Assembly: GCA_028284345.1 (NCBI GenBank)
Contig: JANQRY010000003.1
Location: forward strand, 248,001 to 312,000
Direction: 5' to 3'
DNA from: Hyphococcus sp.
Lineage (GTDB): Bacteria; Pseudomonadota; Alphaproteobacteria; Caulobacterales; Parvularculaceae
DNA: 64,000 nucleotides
A program made the translations under genes and the position numbers. Below the pieces are notes generated by a model. The model made no database searches and was not told where the DNA came from. It saw only the letters and a list, made by a program, of their open reading frames with translations. Positions 1-9,293 of this stretch are shown one piece after another (the stretch's first letter is position 1; each line of letters starts with the position of its first letter).

Positions 1-1256
1 TCCTGCGCATTGTGAAAGATCACGTCGTTGATGGTGACGCCGCCCGAGGTGGTTGACGAAACGACGCGTCGCTCTTCGGCGCGGTCCGATCCGAAATAGT
101 AAAGCCCCAGCGGCCGGTCGTTTTCATTCACGTGACGGACGGCGTCGTCGATCGATCGATAGGGCTTCACCGGCAGGATCGGCCCGAAGATTTCATCTTT
201 CATGACGTCCATGTCGTCGCTCGGATTAAGCACGAGGGTCGGCGCCATTTTCCGGTGCGGCTGCTGCGACAAGTCTTCTGACTTCGGGTTGAGTTCGACC
301 AGCTCCGCGCCCTTGGTCCGAGCGTCGTCGAGATAGCCTTGCAACCGGTCGTAATGGCGCTGGTTGATGACGGACGTGTAATCGTCATTGTCTTTCAGGC
401 CGTCCGGAAACATGGTTGAAACCGCGGCGCGGGACGCATCGACAAAGTCGCCGACCTTGTCCTCGGGCGACATCACATAGTCGGGCGCGAGGCAGATCTG
501 GCCCGCATTCAATGTCTTTCCGGCCATGATGCGCGCAGCGGCCTTTTCCATATCCGCGGACGCGCCGAGAATAGCCGGCGACTTGCCGCCAAGCTCCAGC
601 GTCAGCGGCACGAGGTTTTCCGCCGCTGCGCGCATGATATGTTTGGCGACCGAGCCTGCGCCAGTGAAGATGATGTGGTCAAACGGCAGCTTCGTAAAAG
701 CAGCGCCGGTCTCCGGCCCGCCGGTGACGACGGTCGCCTCTTCCACGTCGAATTCCTGCGCAAATATCTGCTGCATCAGCGCGGAGGTCTGTTCGGTAAA
801 CTCCGACGGTTTGATCATCACGCGATTGCCGGCGGCGAGAATGCCGGCAAGCGGGGTAAACACCATGCCGACGGGAAAATTCCACGGCGCAATCAGACCG
901 ACAACGCCCTTGGGTTGAAAGTCGACGCGCGCCGCCCCGCCCAGCAGCCCCATGGGAAACTCCACCTCACGCCGCTCCGGCTTCATCCAGCGGCGGAGAT
1001 TTTTCTTCGCGTGTTTCAGCGCCGAAATGGAGACGGCGATATCGGCGACGTCGGTCGTGTCTCGCGACCGGTGCCCGAAATCCGCCGCGACTGCATCGTT
1101 GAGCGCGCGGCGGTTTTTGACAAGCGCGCTGACAGCGCGATCAAGGCGGTCCGCGCGCGCCGTCAGGCTGGGGGCGCCGTCGCGCAACTGCGCCGCTTTC
1201 TGTTTCGCAAGAACGCCGGCCATCTCGTCCGGGCTTGCCCCGTTCAGGTCGGACAT
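1..1256 (-). CDS. Coniferyl-aldehyde-dehydrogenase-like aldehyde dehydrogenase (3' end runs off window)
   Basis: Minus-strand reading frame open from ATG at 1256 to the window edge; contains FTGAGSVAKHIM, LELGGKSPAIL and NAGQICLAPDYV ALDH signatures. Confidence 0.85.
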   Translation of the reverse strand, partial: MSDLNGASPDEMAGVLAKQKAAQLRDGAPSLTARADRLDRAVSALVKNRRALNDAVAADFGHRSRDTTDVADIAVSISALKHAKKNLRRWMKPERREVEFPMGLLGGAARVDFQPKGVVGLIAPWNFPVGMVFTPLAGILAAGNRVMIKPSEFTEQTSALMQQIFAQEFDVEEATVVTGGPETGAAFTKLPFDHIIFTGAGSVAKHIMRAAAENLVPLTLELGGKSPAILGASADMEKAAARIMAGKTLNAGQICLAPDYVMSPEDKVGDFVDASRAAVSTMFPDGLKDNDDYTSVINQRHYDRLQGYLDDARTKGAELVELNPKSEDLSQQPHRKMAPTLVLNPSDDMDVMKDEIFGPILPVKPYRSIDDAVRHVNENDRPLGLYYFGSDRAEERRVVSSTTSGGVTINDVIFHNAQ

Positions 1257-1369
1257 GCGGAGGCTCCTGAAGGTTTGCGTTACCGCCGGCCCGGCTGGGC
1301 TTCGGCGTGCGATTGATGTACACGGGCGGTCACGCCTGACGCAACGCAATCGAGCAGCGGAGAGACCCA

Positions 1370-1828
1370 TTGCCGGGACTTTACTTTGAGGAATTCGAGG
1401 TCGGGCGCGTGTTCAAACACGCCCTTCATCGCACCATCACCGAAGCGGACAATACGTTCTTTTCCGCCATGACCCATAACCCGGCGGCGCTGCATCTCGA
1501 TGAGGAATATTGCCGCGAGCATTCGCAGTTCAAAACCCGCGTCGTGAACAGTTGCCTCACCTTGAGCTTTATGGTCGGCATCAGCGTCGGCGACACGACG
1601 CTCGGCACCACCGTCGCCAATCTCGGCTGGGACGAGGTGAAGTTTCCCCATCCGCTCTTTCACGGCGATACGATCCGCATCGAGACGGAAGTGATCGAGA
1701 TGCGCGACAGCAAATCGCGCCCCGACAATGGCATCGTCGTGTTTGAGCATCGCGCCTATAATCAGGACGACACGCTAGTCGGGATCTGCAAACGCTCCGC
1801 GCTGATGATGCGCAAGCCGAAGGCTTAA
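1370..1828 (+). CDS. MaoC-family dehydratase (mesaconyl-CoA hydratase-like)
   Basis: 152 aa; hot-dog hydratase motifs (ITEADNTFFSAMTHNPAALHLDEEYC, FPHPLFHGDTI). Confidence 0.8.
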   Translation: MPGLYFEEFEVGRVFKHALHRTITEADNTFFSAMTHNPAALHLDEEYCREHSQFKTRVVNSCLTLSFMVGISVGDTTLGTTVANLGWDEVKFPHPLFHGDTIRIETEVIEMRDSKSRPDNGIVVFEHRAYNQDDTLVGICKRSALMMRKPKA

Positions 1829-1831
1829 GCG

Positions 1832-2713
1832 ATGTATCGTTCCCTGCTTTTCGTTCCCGGCGACAGCGAGAAAAAAATCGCCAAATCCGAAACCGTTCCG
1901 GCGGATCTCATTATCTTCGATCTTGAAGACGCCGTGGCGGCCGATGCGCGACCCGAGGCGCGACTGCGCGTCAGAGACTATCTCAAGGCCCGCCACGACC
2001 GGTCCGCCGCGCTCTATGTGCGGATCAATCCCCTCGATACGGAGGATGCGCCGAAAGACCTCGACATCGTAATGGAAGGCGCCCCGGACGGGATCGTCCT
2101 GCCGAAAGCCCACGCGCCCGCCGACGTCCGCACGCTGGAAAAACTGCTGGACGCGGCGGAGAAAAAACACGGGGTTACGAAAGGCGCGACGCGCATCCTG
2201 CCCGTGGCGACGGAAACCCCGGCGGCGCTGTTTACGCTGGGCGAATACCGCCATGCGGCGACCCGCCTCGCCGGACTGACCTGGGGCGCGGAGGATCTCG
2301 CCGCGGCGGTCGGCGCCATGAGCAAGGCGGGCGATAATAACGAATGGAGCGATCCCTTCGCCCTCGCCCGATCGCTGTGTCTGTTCGCCGCCTCCGCCGC
2401 CGGCGTGCAGGCCATTGATACGCTTTATGCTGACTTTCGCGACGCGGCCGGCCTCGCCGCCTCCGCAGCCCGGGCCCGCCGCGACGGCTTCACTGGCAAA
2501 CTCGCCATCCATCCCGGCCAGGTCGAAACCATCAACGCCGCTTTTACCCCAAGCGCCGAGGAAATCGACGAGGCTCGCGCCATCATCGAACTCTTCGCCG
2601 CCAACCCGCAAGCCGGCGCCCTTTCTCACAAAGGCCGCATGGTGGACATGCCCCATCTGGTGCAGGCGCGGAAGATATTGGCGCTGGCGGAAAAGTCAGG
2701 CGGCGGGCGTTAA
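1832..2713 (+). CDS. HpcH/HpaI aldolase / citrate-lyase-beta-like CoA-ester lyase
   Basis: MYRSLLFVPGDSEKK, DLEDAVA, TWGAEDLAAAVG, GFTGKLAIHPGQV motifs; 3 bp after the MaoC gene. Confidence 0.85.
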   Translation: MYRSLLFVPGDSEKKIAKSETVPADLIIFDLEDAVAADARPEARLRVRDYLKARHDRSAALYVRINPLDTEDAPKDLDIVMEGAPDGIVLPKAHAPADVRTLEKLLDAAEKKHGVTKGATRILPVATETPAALFTLGEYRHAATRLAGLTWGAEDLAAAVGAMSKAGDNNEWSDPFALARSLCLFAASAAGVQAIDTLYADFRDAAGLAASAARARRDGFTGKLAIHPGQVETINAAFTPSAEEIDEARAIIELFAANPQAGALSHKGRMVDMPHLVQARKILALAEKSGGGR

Positions 2714-3177
2714 ACCGGCACGGAATTCGTCTGCTTCACTTCGCGAAGCGCAATCGACGAACGCACGTGGCTGACGCCGGGCAGTTCGAACAGAAAAGTC
2801 TGAATAAAGCGCTCATAGTCGTCAATGTCCTTGGCGACAACGCGCAGGGTAAAGTCCGAATCGCCCGTGGTCATATAACAGTCCAGCACTTCCGGCCGGT
2901 TCATGATCTTCTTTTCGATCTTCTCGATTATATCCTTATACTGACGTTCAACCGAGATATGCACGAAAGCGCAGACATGATATCCGAGCTTTTGCCGGTT
3001 GATCGTCGCGCGGTAACCTTCGACATACCCCGTTTCCTCAAGACTCTTGAGGCGACGCCAGCAGGTGGCGGCCGACGCGTGCCCGGTCGCATCGGCAAGC
3101 TCCTGCGCTGAGAGTTTCCCGTGGTCCTGCACGGCGCGCAGAATGCGCCGATCCACATCGTCGAGGCCCTCTGCCAT
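2710..3177 (-). CDS. Lrp/AsnC family transcriptional regulator
   Basis: LDDVDRRILRAVQDHGKLSAQELADATGHASAATCWRRLKSLEETGYVEGY HTH plus RAM domain. Confidence 0.9.
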   Translation of the reverse strand: MAEGLDDVDRRILRAVQDHGKLSAQELADATGHASAATCWRRLKSLEETGYVEGYRATINRQKLGYHVCAFVHISVERQYKDIIEKIEKKIMNRPEVLDCYMTTGDSDFTLRVVAKDIDDYERFIQTFLFELPGVSHVRSSIALREVKQTNSVPV

Positions 3178-3331
3178 GGTCTTCGCTCCGGAAATCAGCA
3201 CAATATGAAATATTAATATCGATTCTTAATGCATGATGCAATGAATATATCAAATTAACGCTGATAGACGGTCCGATTGAAACAAATCCCCGCGATTCTG
3301 CGCTAAATTCTGCAAAAATGCAGGAAATTTC

Positions 3332-6300
3332 ATGTCATCAACCGCCCTCGCCGCGCCGTCGGCCGTCGCCCTTGACGATTACGCACTGAACGACCGCTAC
3401 CGCCGCAAGGCGGGACGCGTCTTCCTGACCGGCACGCAGGCGCTGGTCGCCATCATGTTGATGCAGCGGCGGATGGACGAACGCGCTGGCCTGAATACGG
3501 CGGGCTTCGTCTCCGGCTATCGCGGCTCGCCCCTCGGCGCCGTCGATCAGGCCATGTGGGGCGCAAAGTCATTTCTCGAAGACGCGGACATCCGGTTCCT
3601 GCCGGCGATCAATGAAGACCTCGCCGCGACGGCCGTCCTCGGCACGCAGCAGGTTGAGGTCGAGAAAACAAAAACCGTCGATGGCGTTTTTTCCATGTGG
3701 TACGGCAAGGGCCCCGGCGTCGACCGCGCCGGCGACGCCCTCAAACATGGCAACGCATACGGATCATCGCCCCATGGCGGCGTCCTCGTCGTCGCCGGCG
3801 ACGATCATGGTTGCGTGTCGTCATCCATGTCGCACCAGTCCGACGTCGCTTTCATGGCGTTCTATATGCCGACCATAAACCCGGCGAGCATCAGCGAATA
3901 TATCGAGTTCGGCTTATGGGGTTACGCCGCCTCGCGCTATTCCGGCATGTGGATCGGCTTCAAGGCGATCTCGGAAGCGGTTGAAAGCGCCGCCTCGGTG
4001 GAGCTGCCGCCATTGCCTTCGTTCCACACGCCGGACGACTTCGCGCCGCCGCCGGAGGGCCTCAATTTCCGCTGGCCGGACCTCCCGGGCATGCAGATCG
4101 AAACCCGCATGCGGGCAAAGAAAAACGCCATTCGCGCCTTCGCCCGCGCCAACCCGATCGACAGAGTGATCTGGCGCAATCCCAAAGCCAAATTCGGCAT
4201 TGTCACCACGGGCAAAGCCCATTTCGACGTGATGGAGGCGCTGGCCCGACTTGGGATTGACGAGGAGCGCGCGCAAAAAATCGGCATTGAAATCTACAAG
4301 GTCGGCCTCGTCTGGCCGTTGGAGACCGACGGCGCGGAACGCTTCATGGCGGGCAAGGAAGAAGTCCTCGTCATCGAGGAGAAACGCGGCATCATCGAAA
4401 GTCAGCTTAAGGAATATATCTACGACCGCGCCGTGCGAAAACCGAAACTCATTCTCGGCAAGCACGATGAAGACGGCGAGGCGTTGATTTCCTGGGTCGA
4501 CGAGCTGACGCCGTCGATGCTCGCGCCGATCCTTGCGCGCCGGCTCAAACGCACCTTTTCGCGGCTCGACTTCAGCGACCGGCTGGCGGCGATTGCCCGT
4601 GCGGAAGCGGACGTCGCCGACGCGCCCGGCGGCGCGGCGCGCATTCCCTATTTCTGTTCGGGCTGCCCGCACAACACGTCGACGAAAGTGCCGGAAGGAA
4701 GCCGGGCGCTGGCCGGCATTGGCTGTCATTTCATGGCCTCGTGGATGGACCGGAAAACGTCCGATCTCATCCAGATGGGCGGCGAAGGGGTCAACTGGGC
4801 GTCGAAGTCCATGTTCCTCTCCGACAAACATATTTTTCAAAACCTCGGCGATGGCACTTATTACCACTCCGGCTACATGGCGATCCGGCAGGCCGTCGCG
4901 GCGGGCGCCCATATCACCTATAAAATTCTTTATAATGACGCCGTCGCCATGACCGGCGGCCAGCCCGTCGACGGCCAGTTGACCGTGCCGCAGATCACCG
5001 CGCAGCTTGTCGCCGAGGGCGTTCAAAAAGTCGCCGTCCTTTCCGACGAGCCGGCCCGCACGGAAGCCTACGGCGCCTATCCGCCAGGCGTTCAGGTGCA
5101 ACACCGCGATGACCTCGACGCCGTGCAGCGCGACTTGCGCGACATCAAAGGCGTGACGGCCCTGATCTACGATCAGACCTGTGCGGCGGAAAAACGCCGG
5201 CGGCGCAAACGGGGAACCTATCCCGACCCGGCCAAGCGCGTCTTCATCAACGAGCTTGTCTGCGAAGGATGCGGCGACTGCTCGAAACAATCGAACTGTC
5301 TTTCCATCGTGCCGAAAGAAACGAAATTCGGCCGTAAGCGGATGATCGACCAGTCCTCCTGTAACAAGGACTATTCCTGCGTCAAAGGCTTCTGCCCGAG
5401 TTTCGTGACGGTCGAGGGCGGAGAATTAAAGAAGCCGGAACCGCGCGCCTTCGACGATGCGCTGGAAAATCTGATCGCCGATCTGCCGCCGCCGGCCTTG
5501 CCCGCCATCGACCGCGCCTATGACATGCTCATTGGCGGCGTCGGCGGCACGGGCGTCGTCACCATCGGCGCCATCGCCACCATGGCCGCGCATCTGGAAG
5601 GCAAGGGCGCGAGCGTTCTTGACTTCATGGGCTTTGCGCAAAAAGGCGGCACGGTTTTGAGTTACGTGCGCCTCGGCAAAACGCCGGACCATCTTAACCA
5701 GGTGCGCATCGACATCGGCGAAGCCGAAGCGGTGATCGCCTGCGATCTCGTCGTCGGCACCGACCCGCGCGCCCTGCGCGTCATGAAAAACGGCCGCACC
5801 CGCGCCATCGCCAATATGGATATCATTCCCACAGCGGATTTCATCCGCGACCGCAATATCGACTTCCAGTCGCGCCTGCGTCTCAAGACCATTGAAAAAG
5901 CCTGTGGGCCCGATCATGTCGACCATCTCGACGCCAATGCGATCGCCGGTCGCCTCATGGGCGATCTTGTCTTTTCCAACATGCTGCTTTTCGGTTTTGC
6001 CTGGCAGAAGGGCCTTGCGCCCCTGTCACTCGCCGCCATTGAGCGGGCGATTGAACTGAACGGCGTCGCGGTCGAGAAGAACAAGCGCGCCTTTGCCCTC
6101 GGCCGCGCCGCTGCGGTCGATGCGGAGATCATTCACCAGGCCGCCGGCCTTGCGGGCGAAACGCCGGCGGAAGAAACCCTCGACGCCTTCATCGAAGAGC
6201 GCGCGGCGTTTTTGACCGACTACCAGAACGGCGCCTACGCAAACGACTATCGCAACTTTGTGACCGACATTCGCCGCAAAACATCGGCCATCGCCGGCGG

Positions 6301-6829
6301 GGAGACGTTCTCCCGGGCGGCGGCGCGCTATTTGTTCAAGCTGATGGCGTACAAGGACGAGTATGAAGTCGCGCGGCTCTACACGGATGGGTCATTCAGG
6401 AAAGAGATCGCCAAGACCTTCGCCGGCGACTATCGGCTGACATTTCACCTGGCGCCCCCGATGCTGAACAGCGAGACGGACGCGGAAGGCCGGCCGAAGA
6501 AAAAGAAATTCGGACCGTGGATGATGACGGCCTTCGCCGTTCTCGCAAAAATGAAATTCCTGCGCGGCACGGCGTTCGACCCTTTCGGGCGCACCGCGGA
6601 GCGCAAGATGGAACGCCGGTTGATCGCCGACTATCGCGCGCACATCAGCGCACTCGCGGATAAGATCACGCCGGACAATCTGGATGCGGCGGTGGCGCTC
6701 GCTTGCCTGCCCGACGAAATTCGCGGTTACGGCCCCGTTAAAGAGCAATCCGTGACGGAAGCCGAGGCGAAGCTGCCGCGACTGATGGCAGATTTTGAGA
6801 ATGCCCGCAGCCCGGCGAAAGTTGCGTAA
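3332..6829 (+). CDS. Indolepyruvate:ferredoxin oxidoreductase family protein (fused alpha/beta type, 1165 aa)
   Basis: TPP-binding domain (GIGCHFMASWMDRKTSDLIQMGGEG), CEGCGDCSKQSNCLS cysteine motif, C-terminal gamma-type domain IGGVGGTGVVTIG. Confidence 0.9.
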   Translation: MSSTALAAPSAVALDDYALNDRYRRKAGRVFLTGTQALVAIMLMQRRMDERAGLNTAGFVSGYRGSPLGAVDQAMWGAKSFLEDADIRFLPAINEDLAATAVLGTQQVEVEKTKTVDGVFSMWYGKGPGVDRAGDALKHGNAYGSSPHGGVLVVAGDDHGCVSSSMSHQSDVAFMAFYMPTINPASISEYIEFGLWGYAASRYSGMWIGFKAISEAVESAASVELPPLPSFHTPDDFAPPPEGLNFRWPDLPGMQIETRMRAKKNAIRAFARANPIDRVIWRNPKAKFGIVTTGKAHFDVMEALARLGIDEERAQKIGIEIYKVGLVWPLETDGAERFMAGKEEVLVIEEKRGIIESQLKEYIYDRAVRKPKLILGKHDEDGEALISWVDELTPSMLAPILARRLKRTFSRLDFSDRLAAIARAEADVADAPGGAARIPYFCSGCPHNTSTKVPEGSRALAGIGCHFMASWMDRKTSDLIQMGGEGVNWASKSMFLSDKHIFQNLGDGTYYHSGYMAIRQAVAAGAHITYKILYNDAVAMTGGQPVDGQLTVPQITAQLVAEGVQKVAVLSDEPARTEAYGAYPPGVQVQHRDDLDAVQRDLRDIKGVTALIYDQTCAAEKRRRRKRGTYPDPAKRVFINELVCEGCGDCSKQSNCLSIVPKETKFGRKRMIDQSSCNKDYSCVKGFCPSFVTVEGGELKKPEPRAFDDALENLIADLPPPALPAIDRAYDMLIGGVGGTGVVTIGAIATMAAHLEGKGASVLDFMGFAQKGGTVLSYVRLGKTPDHLNQVRIDIGEAEAVIACDLVVGTDPRALRVMKNGRTRAIANMDIIPTADFIRDRNIDFQSRLRLKTIEKACGPDHVDHLDANAIAGRLMGDLVFSNMLLFGFAWQKGLAPLSLAAIERAIELNGVAVEKNKRAFALGRAAAVDAEIIHQAAGLAGETPAEETLDAFIEERAAFLTDYQNGAYANDYRNFVTDIRRKTSAIAGGETFSRAAARYLFKLMAYKDEYEVARLYTDGSFRKEIAKTFAGDYRLTFHLAPPMLNSETDAEGRPKKKKFGPWMMTAFAVLAKMKFLRGTAFDPFGRTAERKMERRLIADYRAHISALADKITPDNLDAAVALACLPDEIRGYGPVKEQSVTEAEAKLPRLMADFENARSPAKVA

Positions 6830-6849
6830 CCTAACTCATCATCCCGTTT

Positions 6850-6907
6850 CCCCGGCGAAAGCCGGGGCCCAGAACACCCGCCGCATGGACCCCGGCTTTC
6901 GCCGGGG
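6850..6907. repeat. Paired palindromic repeat (REP-like / bidirectional terminator-like)
   Basis: ccccggcgaaagccgggg (6850-6867) and its reverse complement ccccggctttcgccgggg (6890-6907); each arm is itself a hairpin; lies between convergent 3' ends. Confidence 0.85.
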
Positions 6908-6926
6908 AGAACGAGAAAAAACGAAA

Positions 6927-7679
6927 CTACGCGGATACAGATTTTACGACGGCTTCGACCATCGCTTCCCATTCCGTCAGTAAGTCCGCATTCGGCCGGT
7001 GCCGCAGGCCGAATTTTTTCAGCAACGCAAACCGCGCTGAATCCCTACCGCCGAAACTCGCCGCGACGCGCGGGCGCCAATAGTCGAACGACGACGCCAG
7101 CGCCGCGTTGTCGGCGCCGGCGTCCTGAAGGCGCGCAAACCCTTCCTCGCCCAGCTCCATATGTCGTCGTTCTCGCAGCAGAATTTCGCGAAACGCCTCC
7201 GCCAGCGGCTGATAGGAGCAGCGTGAGAGTTCTTCGAGCTGAATGACCGTGGCCTTGCCCATGAGCACGTTCATGACGACCGCGTCGGTCCAGCTCTCGA
7301 TTGGATACCAGAAGACGTTGAGGCGCATATCGCCGCCCGGTCGTGTTGCGCCGATATCCTCGTCGCGATCAACACGCTCTGTCCAGGGATGAACCTGCAT
7401 ATAGCGATCGGTGTTCGCGCCGAATTCGCCCATGAGATCGAGAACGCGTTCGGCGTGATCGTGTTTTTCAAGAACGATGCGCGAGGCGGCGATGCGTTCC
7501 TTGACGCCCGGCCCCATATTAATGCAGTCGGCGAAGCCGGCGGCGCCGGCGAGTTCGGAATCGACAAAGCTCGCCATGATGCGCATCAGTTCGGCGCGAT
7601 AGCGCGGCGGCGCGTTGTCCGGCGCGGAGAGCTTGCCGCCCTCTGCGAGATAGTCGGTGATGTCGGTCTGCTCGCTCAC
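6927..7679 (-). CDS. PaaA-like ferritin-superfamily protein (phenylacetic acid catabolic protein family), additional paralogue
   Basis: LEELSRCSYQPLAEAFREILLRERRHMELG aligns by eye with [29 protein letters not shown] of PaaA; directly downstream of paaE. Confidence 0.7.
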   Translation of the reverse strand: MSEQTDITDYLAEGGKLSAPDNAPPRYRAELMRIMASFVDSELAGAAGFADCINMGPGVKERIAASRIVLEKHDHAERVLDLMGEFGANTDRYMQVHPWTERVDRDEDIGATRPGGDMRLNVFWYPIESWTDAVVMNVLMGKATVIQLEELSRCSYQPLAEAFREILLRERRHMELGEEGFARLQDAGADNAALASSFDYWRPRVAASFGGRDSARFALLKKFGLRHRPNADLLTEWEAMVEAVVKSVSA

Positions 7680-7688
7680 GATTCGCGC

Positions 7689-8759
7689 CTATTGATCGTA
7701 GTCGACGACGATTTTGTCCGTTCGCGGATAGCTCTGGCACGTCAGGATATAGCCACGCTCGACTTCGTAGTCCTCAAGGGCGTAATTGGCTTCCATGTCG
7801 ACCTCGCCCTCGACGATTTTCGCCCGGCAGGTCGAACAGACGCCCGCCTTGCAGGCGAATGGCGCGTCGATATCGGCGGCCAGCGCCGCTTCCAAAACCG
7901 ATTGCGCGCCCTTGTCGATATCGCATTCGCGCGCGGCGCCGTCGAGGATGATCGTCGCCTTTGTTTGCGCGCCTGCGTCGGCGCCGGCGCTGGCGGCGCG
8001 TTTCTTCGCCCGGCCCGGTTGCGCGCTCGCAAACAGCTCGAACTTGATCGCCTTTTCGTCCATGCCGTGGGCTTTCAGCGCTTCCGAAACCCCCAGCATC
8101 ATCGGCTCGGGACCGCAGATAAAGGCAAAATCGGCGTTTTTGACGTCGACCCAGCGCTCGAACAGAGCCTCGCATTTTTCTCGAGTCAGGCGACCGGAAA
8201 AGAGTTCGATATCGGCTTCGCTTTCGAGCACATGAACGATGTTGAAGCGCCCCATATAGACGTTCTTCAAATCCTCAAGCTCCTCGCGGAACATGATCGC
8301 GTTCGACGAACGATTGCCGTAGATCAGCGCAAAGGTCGATTTCGGTTCGGCGTCCAGCACCGTTCTGATCAGGCTGATCATCGGCGTAATGCCCGACCCG
8401 CCGGCAAAACCAAGATAGTTTCGCGCCGCATCCGGCTGTAACGCCGCATGGAAGTTCCCCATAGGCGGCATGGCGTCGATGGTCTCGCCGGCTTCAAGTT
8501 CGTCATTGGCCCAGCTTGAAAACCATCCGCCGTCGACCTTTTTAATCCCGACGCGCAAGATCCCGTCATTGACGCCCGCGCAGATGGAATAGGACCGGCG
8601 CATCTCTTCGCCGTCAAAGCTCCGCCGAAACGTCAGATACTGTCCCTGAATGAATTTGAACGCGTCCTCGTCGCCGACGGGCGGCGCCAGGGTCAAGACA
8701 ACGGAGTCGCGGGTGTCGCGTTTCACGTCGGTGACGCGGAGCGGATAAAATTGCGCCAT
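7689..8759 (-). CDS. paaE: 1,2-phenylacetyl-CoA epoxidase reductase subunit PaaE
   Basis: FNR-like domain plus C-terminal 2Fe-2S (CKAGVCSTCRAKIVEGEVDM). Confidence 0.9.
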   Translation of the reverse strand: MAQFYPLRVTDVKRDTRDSVVLTLAPPVGDEDAFKFIQGQYLTFRRSFDGEEMRRSYSICAGVNDGILRVGIKKVDGGWFSSWANDELEAGETIDAMPPMGNFHAALQPDAARNYLGFAGGSGITPMISLIRTVLDAEPKSTFALIYGNRSSNAIMFREELEDLKNVYMGRFNIVHVLESEADIELFSGRLTREKCEALFERWVDVKNADFAFICGPEPMMLGVSEALKAHGMDEKAIKFELFASAQPGRAKKRAASAGADAGAQTKATIILDGAARECDIDKGAQSVLEAALAADIDAPFACKAGVCSTCRAKIVEGEVDMEANYALEDYEVERGYILTCQSYPRTDKIVVDYDQ

Positions 8760-8762
8760 GGG

Positions 8763-9293
8763 TTAAAAGCTCTTGAAGTAGTCGAAGGGTTCAAGACAGG
8801 CGTTGCAGCGCCAGCTCGCCTTGCACGGGGTCGAGCCGAAGCGGCTGATTTCCGACGTGTCCGTTGAGCCGCAGCGCGGACATTCGATCTCGGCCGGCGC
8901 GGTCAACATGCCGGCGCAGGAGGCGCCTTTTGGCGGGGCGATGCCATAGGCTTTGAGTTTTTCTTTCGCGGCGTCGGTGATCCAGTCCGTGGTCCAGGCG
9001 GGCGAAATCTGCGTTTCAATGCGAACCGCGTCGACGCCGCGCCGCCGGATCGCCTCTTCGACCTCCATCGCAATCACCGCCGTCGCCGGACAGCCGGAAT
9101 AGGTCGGCGTCACGGTGACGATGAGCGTGTCGTCCCGCCATTCGACATTGCGAATAATGCCGAGATCGACCACCGACACGACGGGAATTTCCGGGTCCGG
9201 CACGTCTTCGAGCCAACGCCAGACGTCGTCCGTCGTCGGTTTGGCGAGCGCCGGCGTCACCACGTCGCTCCCGGATAAGCGCGCTGCAGCCAC
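8763..9293 (-). CDS. paaD: 1,2-phenylacetyl-CoA epoxidase subunit PaaD
   Basis: DPEIPVVSVVDLGI, PTYSGCPAT, C-terminal CPRCGS..CKASWRCNAC; paaABCDE order. Confidence 0.92.
   Translation of the reverse strand: MAAARLSGSDVVTPALAKPTTDDVWRWLEDVPDPEIPVVSVVDLGIIRNVEWRDDTLIVTVTPTYSGCPATAVIAMEVEEAIRRRGVDAVRIETQISPAWTTDWITDAAKEKLKAYGIAPPKGASCAGMLTAPAEIECPRCGSTDTSEISRFGSTPCKASWRCNACLEPFDYFKSF

Noticed and set aside
3914-5290. 458-aa minus-strand ORF
   Set aside because: Antisense to the indolepyruvate oxidoreductase gene; no family motifs
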